18,472 bases of DNA from CAZOKH01 sp964580315 (GTDB lineage: Bacteria > Chloroflexota > Anaerolineae > Anaerolineales > Anaerolineaceae), in contig CAZOKH010000071.1 in NCBI GenBank assembly GCA_964580315.1, positions 1 through 18,472 on the forward strand, given 5' to 3'. This document shows positions 8,060-14,235 of this stretch, piece after piece. Each line of letters begins with the position of its first letter. The stretch's first letter is position 1. The position numbers were made by a program, and so were the translations under genes. The notes under the pieces were generated by a model, which saw only the letters and a list, made by a program, of their open reading frames with translations, ran no database searches and had not been told where the DNA came from.

Positions 8060-8073
8060 TTGCTCATTTCCAT

Positions 8074-8102
8074 AGTATAAAGGGAAATCGTGGAATTGTC
8101 AT
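8074..8102 (-). promoter_or_regulatory. promoter-like site, distal copy upstream of hsdR
   Basis: On the minus strand, ATGACA (8097-8102, five of six to TTGACA), a 17-base spacer and TATACT (8074-8079). It lies in a segment resembling the proximal hsdR promoter region and points at hsdR through truncated repeat B. It fits the consensus better than the proximal site. Confidence 0.5.
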
Positions 8103-8157
8103 AATAGAGTATATTCACCAGATGTACCCCGGTCATTCATAACCCACTGCGTAGGCG

Positions 8158-8258
8158 GGACCTACTACAGTCGTCCCTAATCCCTTCGCGGCGCTCAGGG
8201 ACGCTTCGCGAGGGAGTCTAGTTCCCTTCCCTTGAGGGAAGGGTTAGGGATAGGTAAT
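8158..8258 (+). repeat. MITE-like repeat, copy C (inverted relative to A)
   Basis: A 101-bp unit whose plus strand matches the minus strand of copy A nearly throughout. Shared blocks are GGACCTAC, TCCCTAATCCCTTCGC, GCGCTCAGGGACGCT, CGCGAGGGAG and GTTCCCTTCCCTT, ending GGTTAGGGATAGGTAAT. Two internal stretches differ and 7 bases net are missing. It ends exactly where the 84-bp tandem array begins. Confidence 0.75.
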
Positions 8259-8427
8259 CGCGGAGCGGATCGAATAGGACGCTCCTGTGGCGCGCCAACC
8301 AATTAAATGGCAAACCCGCCATTTCTGACGGGTTTCTGTGAGCGCGGAGCGGATCGAATAGTACGCTCCTGCGGCGCGCCAACCAATTAAATGGCAAACC
8401 CGCCATTTCTGACGGGTTTCTGTGAGC
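8259..8427. repeat. 84-bp tandem repeat array (2 complete units, then an assembly gap)
   Basis: Unit 1 (8259-8342) and unit 2 (8343-8426) are identical at 82 of 84 positions. A third unit starts at 8427 and runs into the N gap. Each unit starts (plus strand) CGCGGAGCGGATCGAA, the same bases as the 3' part of the adjacent tRNA-Lys read from the other strand. Each also contains a hairpin AAATGGC/GCCATTT (8389-8395 with 8402-8408 in unit 2) and an overlapping AAACCCG/CGGGTTT (8396-8402 with 8413-8419). Open frames cross the units only because 84 is a multiple of 3; no start signal is visible. It is not a CRISPR, as there are no spacers. Confidence 0.85.
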
Positions 8428-8527
8428 NNNNNNNNNNNNNNNNNNNNNNNNNNNNNNNNNNNNNNNNNNNNNNNNNNNNNNNNNNNNNNNNNNNNNNNNN
8501 NNNNNNNNNNNNNNNNNNNNNNNNNNN
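8428..8527. other. assembly gap of exactly 100 N
   Basis: The run is exactly 100 N, the customary filler for a gap of unknown length. It is bordered by the same repeat start on both sides (C at 8427; GCGGAGCGG from 8528). The true array length and the tRNA 3' end are therefore unknown. Confidence 0.9.
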
Positions 8528-8594
8528 GCGGAGCGGATCGAACGCTCAACCAATGGCTTAAAAGGCCACTGCTCTGCCATTGAGCTACGCGCCC
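8528..8594 (-). tRNA. tRNA-Lys(TTT), 3' end lost in the assembly gap
   Basis: On the minus strand the cloverleaf reads: acceptor GGGCGCG, TA, D arm GCTC-AATGGCA-GAGC, A, anticodon arm GTGGC-CTTTTAA-GCCAT, variable TGGTT, T arm GAGCG-TTCGATC-CGCTC, then acceptor CGC before the N run. The three visible acceptor bases match the expected complement of GGGCGCG. The anticodon is TTT (lysine). The last four acceptor pairs, the discriminator base and any encoded CCA fall in the gap. A near-consensus promoter lies 15 bases upstream. Downstream sequence is the 84-bp array, so a transcript leaving the tRNA would run into it. Confidence 0.93.
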
Positions 8595-8609
8595 CCAACA
8601 ACGGTCAAA

Positions 8610-8638
8610 ATTATAGCACCGTCTGATTTTCAAGTCAA
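8610..8638 (-). promoter_or_regulatory. promoter of tRNA-Lys
   Basis: On the minus strand, TTGACT (8633-8638), a 17-base spacer and TATAAT (8610-8615). This is eleven of twelve consensus bases, 15 bases before the tRNA 5' end. Confidence 0.85.
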
Positions 8639-8708
8639 CAGTCTATTTCCAGATTCGTGGTTTTATTTCAGGTAGTCTGGCAACACCTGGCTGGAGGAGA
8701 ATACCCGC

Positions 8709-9377
8709 TCAGGCGGCAGCAGCGGAGGTGCGCAGGCGGCTTTCGTGCGCCAATTGCATGATGCGCTCCATCACCTGCCCGGCAATGGCGCGCACACGTT
8801 CACGGTCTTCCACGCTGCCCCAGAAGTGCATGGGGTTGCCCACCGTCATGCGGTAGGGGCCGTTGAGATACCAGCGGCTGAATGCGGTGCGCTTGCCCAC
8901 CCGGGCGTTCATCACCCGCGCTCCTGAGAAGGGCAAATGAATGCCCACCGGGATGACCGGCGCGCCGCTCATCAGCGCCAGGCGCGCCACACCCGTGCGG
9001 GCCGGGCAGGCTTCGCCTTCAGCCGGGCTGAGGGAGCCCTCGGGAAAGATGATCACTGTCTGGCCTTTTTTCAAGCATTCCAAAGCGGCATTGAGCGACT
9101 CTTCGCCGCGCCCGGCAATCACCGGAATATGACCGGATTTGTGCAGGTAAATGCCCAGCAGCGGCACCTGGAAAAGCAATTCATTGATCAAGATGAAGGC
9201 TTGCTGGCGCAGCATGCCGGCCACAAAGAAAGGATCGGTGGTAGTGGGGTGGTTGGCGGCGATGATTTTTGCGCCTTTGGGAAGCTGCTCGTAATGGTGG
9301 ATGTCCATGTGCAGCATGGTTTCCATATACGCCAGCACCAGGGGTTTTGACAGCCAGTACAAAATTTTATTTAACAT
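8709..9377 (-). CDS. PlsC-like 1-acyl-sn-glycerol-3-phosphate acyltransferase
   Basis: A 222-residue protein of the PlsC/LPLAT family, which moves an acyl chain onto lysophosphatidic acid or a related acceptor at the inner face of the membrane. Visible motifs are the catalytic H(X4)D in ANHPTTTDP (His43, Asp48), the substrate-binding FPEGSLSP block, and PVIPVGIHLPF further on. The hydrophobic N-terminus (ILYWLSKPLVLAYMETML) fits membrane association. The length is on the short side but complete for the family. It follows the SGNH hydrolase gene by 37 bases on the same strand, probably one transcript, which would place two lipid/ester-active enzymes together. The upstream GGAG is about 13 bases from the ATG, rather far. 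No terminator is evident after the stop. The exact acceptor is not determined. Confidence 0.88.
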   Translation of the reverse strand: MLNKILYWLSKPLVLAYMETMLHMDIHHYEQLPKGAKIIAANHPTTTDPFFVAGMLRQQAFILINELLFQVPLLGIYLHKSGHIPVIAGRGEESLNAALECLKKGQTVIIFPEGSLSPAEGEACPARTGVARLALMSGAPVIPVGIHLPFSGARVMNARVGKRTAFSRWYLNGPYRMTVGNPMHFWGSVEDRERVRAIAGQVMERIMQLAHESRLRTSAAAA

Positions 9378-9414
9378 ATTGATCAGGTTACTCCAGAAGG
9401 AATAACCCCCTGGT

Positions 9415-10074
9415 TTACGAATGGATACGAGAAATGATAGGCTTAATCAGTTCCACCCAGCGGACATAGCCAGAGCCCATCAGGTGCAGTTGATCATTGG
9501 AAAGCTCTGCCAGTATTTGCCCGTTTTCACCGGCGAAGTGCGGAAACAGGTCAACATACTCATAGGAGTACTTGTCGGCCAATGATTTTAGCTGCTGGTT
9601 GAGGTTTTGGATGCGGTTTGCATAGCGCGCGTGACGCGGCAAGATGGATTGCACAATTACCTGTGTGAGCGGGATTTCATTTTTGCAGCGCTGCAAGATC
9701 ATCTCATACTGGGCCAGGATGGCGGCATCGTTATGATAAACAAACCAGGGCAGGTCATTGGTGCCAATCAAGATAAAGATGGCAGCGGGCTGCCCGCTTA
9801 AAATAGCATCCAGGCGTTTTACAACACCTTCCACGGTGTCGGCGTTGATGCCGCGGTTTTTCACCGGCAGCCCGGGGAACAACTCATCCCAACGGGCGCC
9901 GTCGGTGATGCTGTCACCCAGAAACACAATGTCTCCGCGTTGAATGGGATAATGTTTGAAAAAATCTTTTTTCTGCCCGTGATGCTGCCGCACCAGGCGT
10001 TCAGCCACCAGCCGGGTGAAGACAAACAGGAACAGGGTGGCCGCCAGCATTATGGCGAGAAATGAAATCCACAT
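9415..10074 (-). CDS. membrane-anchored SGNH/GDSL-type esterase
   Basis: 219 residues from the ATG at 10074, chosen over the longer frame to 10110 because AAGGAG lies 7 bases upstream and the protein then opens with a membrane segment (WISFLAIMLAATLFLFVF). The SGNH-hydrolase blocks follow in order: VFLGDSITDG with nucleophile Ser55, NRGINADT with Gly75, LIGTNDLP with Asn106, and DQLHLMGSGY with Asp194 and His197. All four defining residues are present, so it should be an active serine esterase/lipase or acyl-ester deacetylase outside or at the membrane. The substrate is unknown; sugar acetyl groups and lysophospholipids are both common in the family. It precedes the PlsC-like gene by 37 bases and follows the aldolase terminator, so it needs its own promoter, which is not clear by eye. 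Confidence 0.88.
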   Translation of the reverse strand: MWISFLAIMLAATLFLFVFTRLVAERLVRQHHGQKKDFFKHYPIQRGDIVFLGDSITDGARWDELFPGLPVKNRGINADTVEGVVKRLDAILSGQPAAIFILIGTNDLPWFVYHNDAAILAQYEMILQRCKNEIPLTQVIVQSILPRHARYANRIQNLNQQLKSLADKYSYEYVDLFPHFAGENGQILAELSNDQLHLMGSGYVRWVELIKPIISRIHS

Positions 10075-10152
10075 TTTGCTACTCCTTATCGAATTCCCAT
10101 TGTAAATCACAATTCATTGAGTCACCTTACAGATGCGTCACAAAACCAAGAT

Positions 10153-10188
10153 AAAAAAGAGACCCTGCTTGTATCCGGCAGGGTCTCT
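10153..10188 (-). terminator. rho-independent terminator of the aldolase gene
   Basis: On the minus strand, an 11-bp perfect stem AGAGACCCTGC/GCAGGGTCTCT (10178-10188 with 10158-10168), a 9-base loop and then five to six T. It starts about 20 bases after the aldolase stop. Confidence 0.92.
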
Positions 10189-10208
10189 CTGTGTAATCAA
10201 TTCAACAA

Positions 10209-11156
10209 TTAACCTAGCATTTTGCGCACGGCATCCAACTGGCCGGCGCTGCCGAGTTTTTCGTTTTTGCCGACGATGTATTTGGCGTATTCTTCCATGA
10301 AGACTTTGCCAATGGGGCGCATGTCGAACACTTCGGGATGTTCATTGAAATACTCGCGGTGAACGCGCGTCCACACCAGGCGGCCGTCGGTGTCGATGTT
10401 GATTTTGGTGACGCCCAGTTTGGCAGCCGGCAGGAACTGGTCGGCATCCACGCCGCGTGCGCCGGCCAGGTTGCCGCCGGCGGCGTTAATGCGCGCCACT
10501 TCATCTTGCGGGACCGAGCTGGAACCGTGCAGCACCAGCGGGTAGCCGGGCAGGCGTTTTTGGATCTCAGTCAGCACATCGAGGCGCAGAACCTGCGAGC
10601 CGCTGAACTTGAAGGCGCCGTGGCTGGTGCCGATGGCAACCGCCAGCGAGTCGCAGCCGGTGCGGGTGACAAAATCTTTGGCCTGCTCGGGATCGGTCAG
10701 TTTGGCATCGGCTTCGCTGACTTTGACGTGTTCTTCCACGCCGCCCAGTTGACCCAGTTCGGCTTCCACCACGATGCCTTTGGCATGAGCGGCATCGACC
10801 ACACGCTTGGTAATCTCGATGTTCTTCTCATAGGTTTCGTGGCTGGCGTCAATCATCACTGAACTGTAAAATCCACTGTTAATGCAGTCCATGGCGGTTT
10901 CTTCGTCGCCGTGATCAAGATGCACGGCAAAAACGGCCTCGGGGAAAACCGAATCGGCTGCACGGATGATACCTTCCAACATCAACTTGTGGGTGTATTT
11001 GCGGGCGCCTTTGCTGATCTGGATAATAAAGGGGGCTTTGCTATCCAGGTTGCCGCGGAACAATCCCATGGTTTGTTCCAGGTTGTTGATGTTATAAGCG
11101 CCAATGGCATATTTGCCATAAGCGGCTTCAAAGAGTTTTTTGGTGGTAACGATCAT
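10209..11156 (-). CDS. fba: class II fructose-bisphosphate aldolase
   Basis: A 315-residue zinc-dependent aldolase that splits fructose-1,6-bisphosphate into glyceraldehyde-3-phosphate and dihydroxyacetone phosphate in glycolysis, and runs backwards in gluconeogenesis. Family motifs are VHLDHGDE with the catalytic Asp81 and zinc ligand His82, VEAELGQLGG with Glu133, GTSHGAFKFSG with His179, VLHGSSSVP with His210, and phosphate-binding KINIDTDGR. Length and motifs are normal for the class. The start at 11156 has AAAGGAG six bases upstream. The gene stands alone, with its own terminator and a promoter whose -10 box is bracketed by a 13-bp inverted repeat, suggesting sugar-responsive control. 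A tagatose-bisphosphate or ketose-bisphosphate aldolase of the same family cannot be fully excluded. Confidence 0.93.
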   Translation of the reverse strand: MIVTTKKLFEAAYGKYAIGAYNINNLEQTMGLFRGNLDSKAPFIIQISKGARKYTHKLMLEGIIRAADSVFPEAVFAVHLDHGDEETAMDCINSGFYSSVMIDASHETYEKNIEITKRVVDAAHAKGIVVEAELGQLGGVEEHVKVSEADAKLTDPEQAKDFVTRTGCDSLAVAIGTSHGAFKFSGSQVLRLDVLTEIQKRLPGYPLVLHGSSSVPQDEVARINAAGGNLAGARGVDADQFLPAAKLGVTKINIDTDGRLVWTRVHREYFNEHPEVFDMRPIGKVFMEEYAKYIVGKNEKLGSAGQLDAVRKMLG

Positions 11157-11174
11157 AAGGGTCTCCTTTAAATA

Positions 11175-11222
11175 GTTTGAGCGAAACTTTGTTCAGACAA
11201 TTCTATCATGTTTCGCTCAAAC
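11175..11222 (-). promoter_or_regulatory. fba promoter with flanking 13-bp inverted repeat (operator candidate)
   Basis: GTTTGAGCGAAAC (11175-11187) and its exact reverse complement (11210-11222) are 22 bases apart. Between them, on the minus strand, is the extended -10 TGATAGAAT (11200-11208); no convincing -35 is seen. A third related half-site, TTTCGCTTAA, lies at 11242-11251. A dimeric repressor bound to both arms would block the promoter. No regulator gene is in the window. Confidence 0.65.
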
Positions 11223-11249
11223 CGTTTTTTTATGAAATTAATTTCGCTT

Positions 11250-11270
11250 AAAAAAGGGTTCTTTTTACCC
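11250..11270 (-). terminator. possible weak terminator after the NBR1-Ig lipoprotein
   Basis: On the minus strand, GGGT-(7 bases)-ACCC is followed by six T, about 20 bases after the stop. The stem is only four pairs. Confidence 0.3.
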
Positions 11271-11290
11271 AAAAATTTTCATTTTGAGTA

Positions 11291-12466
11291 TTAAGGAACA
11301 ATGCGCGGATGGCTGAAGTAAACCCGATCCATGCCTTCGCGCGGACCGCCCTTGCTCTTGACGTAAAAGGTGAAGGCGACGTTTCTACCGATCAATCCAA
11401 AATCAGACAACTTGATGATTTGAAAATCGGTCATGCCGTCGTAATATTTGTTCCATTCATGCAAGATCTGGTCGGGGCCGCCGTCAACGCTGTATTTAAT
11501 GCCCATGGTGACGTTGCAACCAGAGGCGCCGTAAACACAGGAAACCAGCACTTTGAAGCGGGCGCCGTCAATGATGTGAACCGGGTTGAAGCGGGCAACA
11601 ATTTCACCATCTGCAATGGCCTCCGGCGACATTTCCAGGGCAGGTTCGCCGCCCATGACGCCGTTTTCATATTGCGGATTATTTACCACCGCGCCGTAAC
11701 CGGTATTCAGGTCTTTCGCAGGTGGGCAGTAAATGGCGCCGGAAGAGTTGCTCCAGGCGGCGCTGCAAATGTCATCCACAAAATAATAGGTTTTTGCCAG
11801 CCGGATCATGGCATACAAGGCGCGTTGGCCGTCATCGCCCACGCCAAATGTTTCGCCGTCGGGCGATTTGATTTTGAAGTAGGTGAAGTATTTTTTATAA
11901 TCGCCGGTGGAAGATGCCGAAGGCGCAATCAGGTCAACCGAGATCAGGGCGTTCTCACCGGGTAGAACCGGATTGGTGACCAGCGGCTTGGAAACCGGGG
12001 CACCCATGGTGTCGCCTGAGAAATAAACCAGTGAGTAATCAGAGGTCCAAACGCAGGTGCCCGTGTTTTTCACCAGCCAGGTTTTTCGGAACGGCGACTC
12101 GGGCGGCAGGTTCATTTCATCGGGGATGGTGATGTCGGTGACAAATGAAGCCTGGTTGCAAACGCCGGCGGCTGTGGTGATGATCGGTTTGATTGTTGCC
12201 GTGGGTGCAGCCGCCGTTGCAGAGGGTTTCAGCGTGGCAGTGGGCTGCTGGGTGGCGGTGGGTGCGGCAGCGGTGGCAGTCTGTTCGGCTGAAATGGATG
12301 CCAACTGGGTGCTGAGCGCGCTGACCGTGCTGGCCAGCGATGTGCTCATTAAATCCTGCCCGGTATCCGGTGTGGATGTGGGCTCGGTTTGTATGGTGAT
12401 ACAGGCTCCCAGCAATCCACTGATCAGAACCAGCGTGACAACACTCAAGAAAATTTTTGATTTCAT
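11291..12466 (-). CDS. secreted lipoprotein with NBR1-type Ig domain
   Basis: 391 residues. The start at 12466 is preferred over 12511 because a classic lipoprotein signal begins there (MKSKIFLSVVTLVLISGLLGAC, Cys22) and AGG lies about six bases upstream. A Thr/Ala/Pro-rich linker (about 30-100) holds repeated TATAAAPTAT-like blocks. Residues 103-212 match the bacterial NBR1-Ig ('Ig-like next to BRCA1') domain: FVTDITIPDEM, FRKTWLVKNTGTCVW, VLPGENALISVDLIAP and YFKIKSPDGETFGVG. The last 170 residues are probably another beta-sandwich (ALEMSPEAIADGEIVARFNP, IKYSVDGGPDQILHEW), perhaps carbohydrate-binding. It is likely displayed on the cell surface; the partner is unknown. Proteins of this design are frequent in Anaerolineae. 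It is monocistronic by layout. Confidence 0.85.
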   Translation of the reverse strand: MKSKIFLSVVTLVLISGLLGACITIQTEPTSTPDTGQDLMSTSLASTVSALSTQLASISAEQTATAAAPTATQQPTATLKPSATAAAPTATIKPIITTAAGVCNQASFVTDITIPDEMNLPPESPFRKTWLVKNTGTCVWTSDYSLVYFSGDTMGAPVSKPLVTNPVLPGENALISVDLIAPSASSTGDYKKYFTYFKIKSPDGETFGVGDDGQRALYAMIRLAKTYYFVDDICSAAWSNSSGAIYCPPAKDLNTGYGAVVNNPQYENGVMGGEPALEMSPEAIADGEIVARFNPVHIIDGARFKVLVSCVYGASGCNVTMGIKYSVDGGPDQILHEWNKYYDGMTDFQIIKLSDFGLIGRNVAFTFYVKSKGGPREGMDRVYFSHPRIVP

Positions 12467-12480
12467 AAACCACCTGTTTC

Positions 12481-12540
12481 GTACGTGATTGGTTTTCAGT
12501 ACGTGATTCAACGGGTGTGGTGTGAGAAGCTAAACACCCG
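12481..12540 (-). promoter_or_regulatory. leader of the NBR1-Ig lipoprotein: direct repeats and hairpin
   Basis: GTACGTGATT occurs twice (12481-12490, 12499-12508; 18 bases start to start), directly before the start codon region. Upstream of these, CGGGTGT (12512-12518) pairs with ACACCCG (12534-12540). A minus-strand TATAAT at 12606-12611 could be the -10, but no good -35 is seen. Confidence 0.35.
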
Positions 12541-12616
12541 AATTCAATAACATTTTACCCCGTACTGGTTTTATTTCATAAACAAAGTTACATTTTTCAT
12601 GCCAGATTATACCGGC

Positions 12617-12657
12617 AAAAAAACACCTCACAGGCTCATCAAATGCCTGTGAGGTGT
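12617..12657 (-). terminator. rho-independent terminator of the BMP transporter operon
   Basis: On the minus strand, a 13-bp perfect stem ACACCTCACAGGC/GCCTGTGAGGTGT (12645-12657 with 12623-12635), a 9-base loop and then a run of T opposite 12617-12623. It lies about 20 bases after the ATPase stop. Confidence 0.92.
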
Positions 12658-12678
12658 AAACGAAAATCGAATGGTGAG

Positions 12679-14211
12679 TTAATTTTCGATCGGCGCTGCG
12701 GTTTGAATGGAGGCACCTGCCATGAGCAAGCCAAGATTTTCTTTGGTGGCTTCCCGGGCGGGCATATCTGCCACAATTTCGCCTTTGTAGATCACGGCGA
12801 TGCGGTCAGCCAGCGACATAATTTCATCCAGCTCGGCGGATACCAGCAGCACGCCAATACCTTCGTCGCGCATTTCAACAATTTTCTTGTGGATATATTC
12901 AATTGAACCCACATCCAAACCGCGGGTGGGCTGGTTGGCAATGAGGAATTTGATGGGGCGCGAAAGCTCGCGGGCAATGATCACCTTTTGCTGGTTTCCG
13001 CCCGACAGGGTGGAAGTCGGCACAAAGGCGCTGGGGGTGCGCACATCATATTGTTTGATAAGCCGGTTGGCATATTCGGTGATGGGTGCATTCTGAATGA
13101 CGCCGTGGTTGGCAAAAGGCGGCTGGTAATAGGTGCACAAAATCAGGTTGTCAGCCACCGGTTCCTGCAAGATCAAACCATGCCGCTGGCGGTCTTCGGG
13201 CACGTGCGCCATACCTTTTTCCACCAGGTGGCGCGGGTTTTTCGCTGTAACTTCTTGCTCATCCAACCAGACATGTCCGCTGTGGGGTGCTCGCAGGCCG
13301 GTGAGGGCTTCAACCAGTTCGGTTTGACCGTTGCCCTGCACACCGGCAATTCCCAGGATTTCGCCGCAGCGCACATCAAAAGAAGCCTTTTTTACAACTT
13401 CGATCTTTCGGTCGTCAAACACACTCAAACTTTCCACACGCAGGGCAAAGTCTTTGGGTTGGGCAGGTTCTTTTTCTACCTTGAGGATAACTTCACGACC
13501 CACCATCATGGATGCCAGCTCACTTTCACTGGTTTGAGCGGGCGTGGTATTGCCTACAATTTTGCCGCCGCGCATAACCGTGATGCGGTCTGAAATGGCC
13601 AACACTTCTTTTAACTTGTGGGTGATGAAAATAATGGATACACCGCGTTTGGTCATGTCGCGCATTATGCGGAACAAATCTTCCACTTCCTGCGGGGTTA
13701 GCACTGCGGTGGGTTCATCCAGAATCAGAATTTCTGCTTTTCGGTAAAGCGCTTTGATGATTTCAACGCGCTGTTGAATGCCCACTGGAATTTCTTCCAC
13801 AATGCTGTTGGGATCAATATCCAGACCGTATTGATGCGAAAGGTCTCGAATTTCTTGTGACACTTTTACACGATCAAGGCTCATCCCTTTCAGGGTTTCT
13901 GAACCAAGCATGATGTTCTCTGTCACTGTGAAAACTGGTACCAGCATGAAATGCTGGTGAACCATGCCCACACCTTTTTCAATGGCGTCTTTGGAGGAAT
14001 GGATGGTTACTTTTTCACCTTTAAGAAAGATTTCTCCAGAATCGGGGTGGTGAAGACCGTAGAGCACATTCATCAGGGTCGATTTTCCGGCGCCGTTTTC
14101 ACCCAGCAGGGCGTGAATTTCTCCCTCTTGCAGGTCAAAATCTACGTGGTCGTTGGCCAGCACACCGGGAAACTTTTTTGTAATACCTTTTGATTCAAGA
14201 ACAGTTGTCAT
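12679..14211 (-). CDS. nucleoside-type ABC importer, double ATP-binding subunit
   Basis: A 510-residue protein with two nucleotide-binding domains in tandem, as in the RbsA/NupO (YufO) group. The first domain is complete: GENGAGKST (37-45), Q-loop HQHFMLVPVFTV, signature-like IPVGIQQRVEI and Walker B ILILDEP (161-167). The second has a relaxed Walker A (GVQGNGQTE), a good signature LSGGNQQKVIIARELSR and Walker B with Asn-Gln (IANQPTRGLD), a pattern normal for the second half in this group. It drives uptake through the two permeases encoded just upstream, with the BMP-type lipoprotein as binding partner. Known relatives carry purine nucleosides (B. subtilis NupNOPQ); the substrate here is inferred by family. 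GAGG lies six bases before the ATG, 24 bases after the permease stop. It is the last gene of the operon. Confidence 0.93.
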   Translation of the reverse strand: MTTVLESKGITKKFPGVLANDHVDFDLQEGEIHALLGENGAGKSTLMNVLYGLHHPDSGEIFLKGEKVTIHSSKDAIEKGVGMVHQHFMLVPVFTVTENIMLGSETLKGMSLDRVKVSQEIRDLSHQYGLDIDPNSIVEEIPVGIQQRVEIIKALYRKAEILILDEPTAVLTPQEVEDLFRIMRDMTKRGVSIIFITHKLKEVLAISDRITVMRGGKIVGNTTPAQTSESELASMMVGREVILKVEKEPAQPKDFALRVESLSVFDDRKIEVVKKASFDVRCGEILGIAGVQGNGQTELVEALTGLRAPHSGHVWLDEQEVTAKNPRHLVEKGMAHVPEDRQRHGLILQEPVADNLILCTYYQPPFANHGVIQNAPITEYANRLIKQYDVRTPSAFVPTSTLSGGNQQKVIIARELSRPIKFLIANQPTRGLDVGSIEYIHKKIVEMRDEGIGVLLVSAELDEIMSLADRIAVIYKGEIVADMPAREATKENLGLLMAGASIQTAAPIEN

Positions 14212-14235
14212 TGTAAACCTCGTTTCCTCAATCCG

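Noticed and set aside
2819..8258. Integrative element with duplicated tRNA attachment site
   Set aside because: No integrase is visible, and no second copy of the tRNA-Lys 3' end was found near 2300-2820. Kept only as a hypothesis in the findings.
8259..8427. CRISPR array
   Set aside because: The 84-bp units are directly adjacent with no variable spacers, and no cas gene is present.
8218..8633. Two minus-strand open frames coding repeated 28-residue peptides
   Set aside because: They run through the tRNA gene and the N gap, and stay open only because the 84-bp unit is a multiple of three. No Shine-Dalgarno is present.
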